Shown here: positions 5,881 through 5,926 of the stretch, one piece after another
Layout: every line of letters begins with the position of its first letter
Position numbering within the stretch: the first letter of the stretch is position 1
Assembly (NCBI GenBank): GCA_947453875.1
Contig: CANGIH010000174.1
Span: 1-5,926 of the forward strand
Reading direction: 5' to 3'
DNA length: 5,926 nucleotides
Origin: Planctomycetaceae bacterium
GTDB lineage: Bacteria > Planctomycetota > Planctomycetia > Pirellulales > UBA1268
Notes under the pieces: model-generated
What the model saw: the letters and a program-made list of their open reading frames with translations, nothing else
What the model was told of the DNA's origin: nothing
The model's database searches: none
Translations under genes and position numbers: made by a program

Positions 5881-5926
5881 GGGGAGGTTCTCGAGATCGA
5901 GCAGATCGCGCGGCCGACCGGCGGCC
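5869..5926 (-). CDS. C-terminal end of an unidentified convergent gene (partial)
   Basis: Read on the minus strand from the window edge, one frame stays open for 18 codons and ends at TGA (5871-5869), giving a C-terminus of AAGRPRDLLDLENLPAAE. The acidic, leucine-containing sequence and GC-rich third positions look coding, and a convergent gene would account for the space after the DUF971 stop. Eighteen residues are too few to name a family, and chance openness in GC-rich DNA cannot be excluded. Confidence 0.45.
   Translation of the reverse strand, partial: AAGRPRDLLDLENLPAAE

Overview
This is a GC-rich, densely coding chromosomal window from what is most likely a planctomycete (Planctomycetota). 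The lineage call is inferred. It rests on the protein style: an AP-endonuclease-2-fold sugar isomerase/epimerase, a PEGA-domain lipoprotein with a Pro/Gln-rich tail, a membrane-anchored PP2C phosphatase and a stand-alone LptF/LptG-type permease. No rRNA, tRNA, CRISPR array, insertion sequence or phage gene is visible, and no stretch longer than about 200 bases lacks a gene.

Left half, minus strand (read from right to left): a PP2C-type Ser/Thr phosphatase with a two-helix membrane anchor and a C-terminal helical domain (3333-1987) is followed after 19 bases by an LptF/LptG-family permease (1967-786). After a further 91 bases comes a sugar phosphate isomerase/epimerase-like TIM-barrel protein (694 to beyond base 1) whose C-terminus lies outside the window. 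The phosphatase and permease are spaced like an operon. The isomerase may be co-transcribed or may have its own promoter, since the 91-base gap holds a small palindrome.

Centre: a 184-base divergent intergenic region (3334-3517) separates the phosphatase from the plus-strand genes. It probably carries promoters in both directions, but only a weak -10-like hexamer can be pointed to.

Right half, plus strand: a PEGA-domain lipoprotein (3518-4156) is followed after 34 bases by a phenylacetate-CoA ligase (PaaK)-family adenylate-forming enzyme (4191-5522). The ligase stop overlaps by 4 bases the start of a small DUF971 / gamma-butyrobetaine-hydroxylase N-terminal-like zinc-binding protein (5519-5854), so the last two are probably translationally coupled. 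At the right edge the last 18 codons of an unidentified convergent minus-strand gene can be read (5926-5869), with a GC-rich hairpin at the junction.

The region looks like ordinary housekeeping and accessory chromosome rather than a mobile or defence island. The points most worth a second look are the phosphatase-permease pairing with its unexplained C-terminal domain, and the coupled ligase/DUF971 pair.
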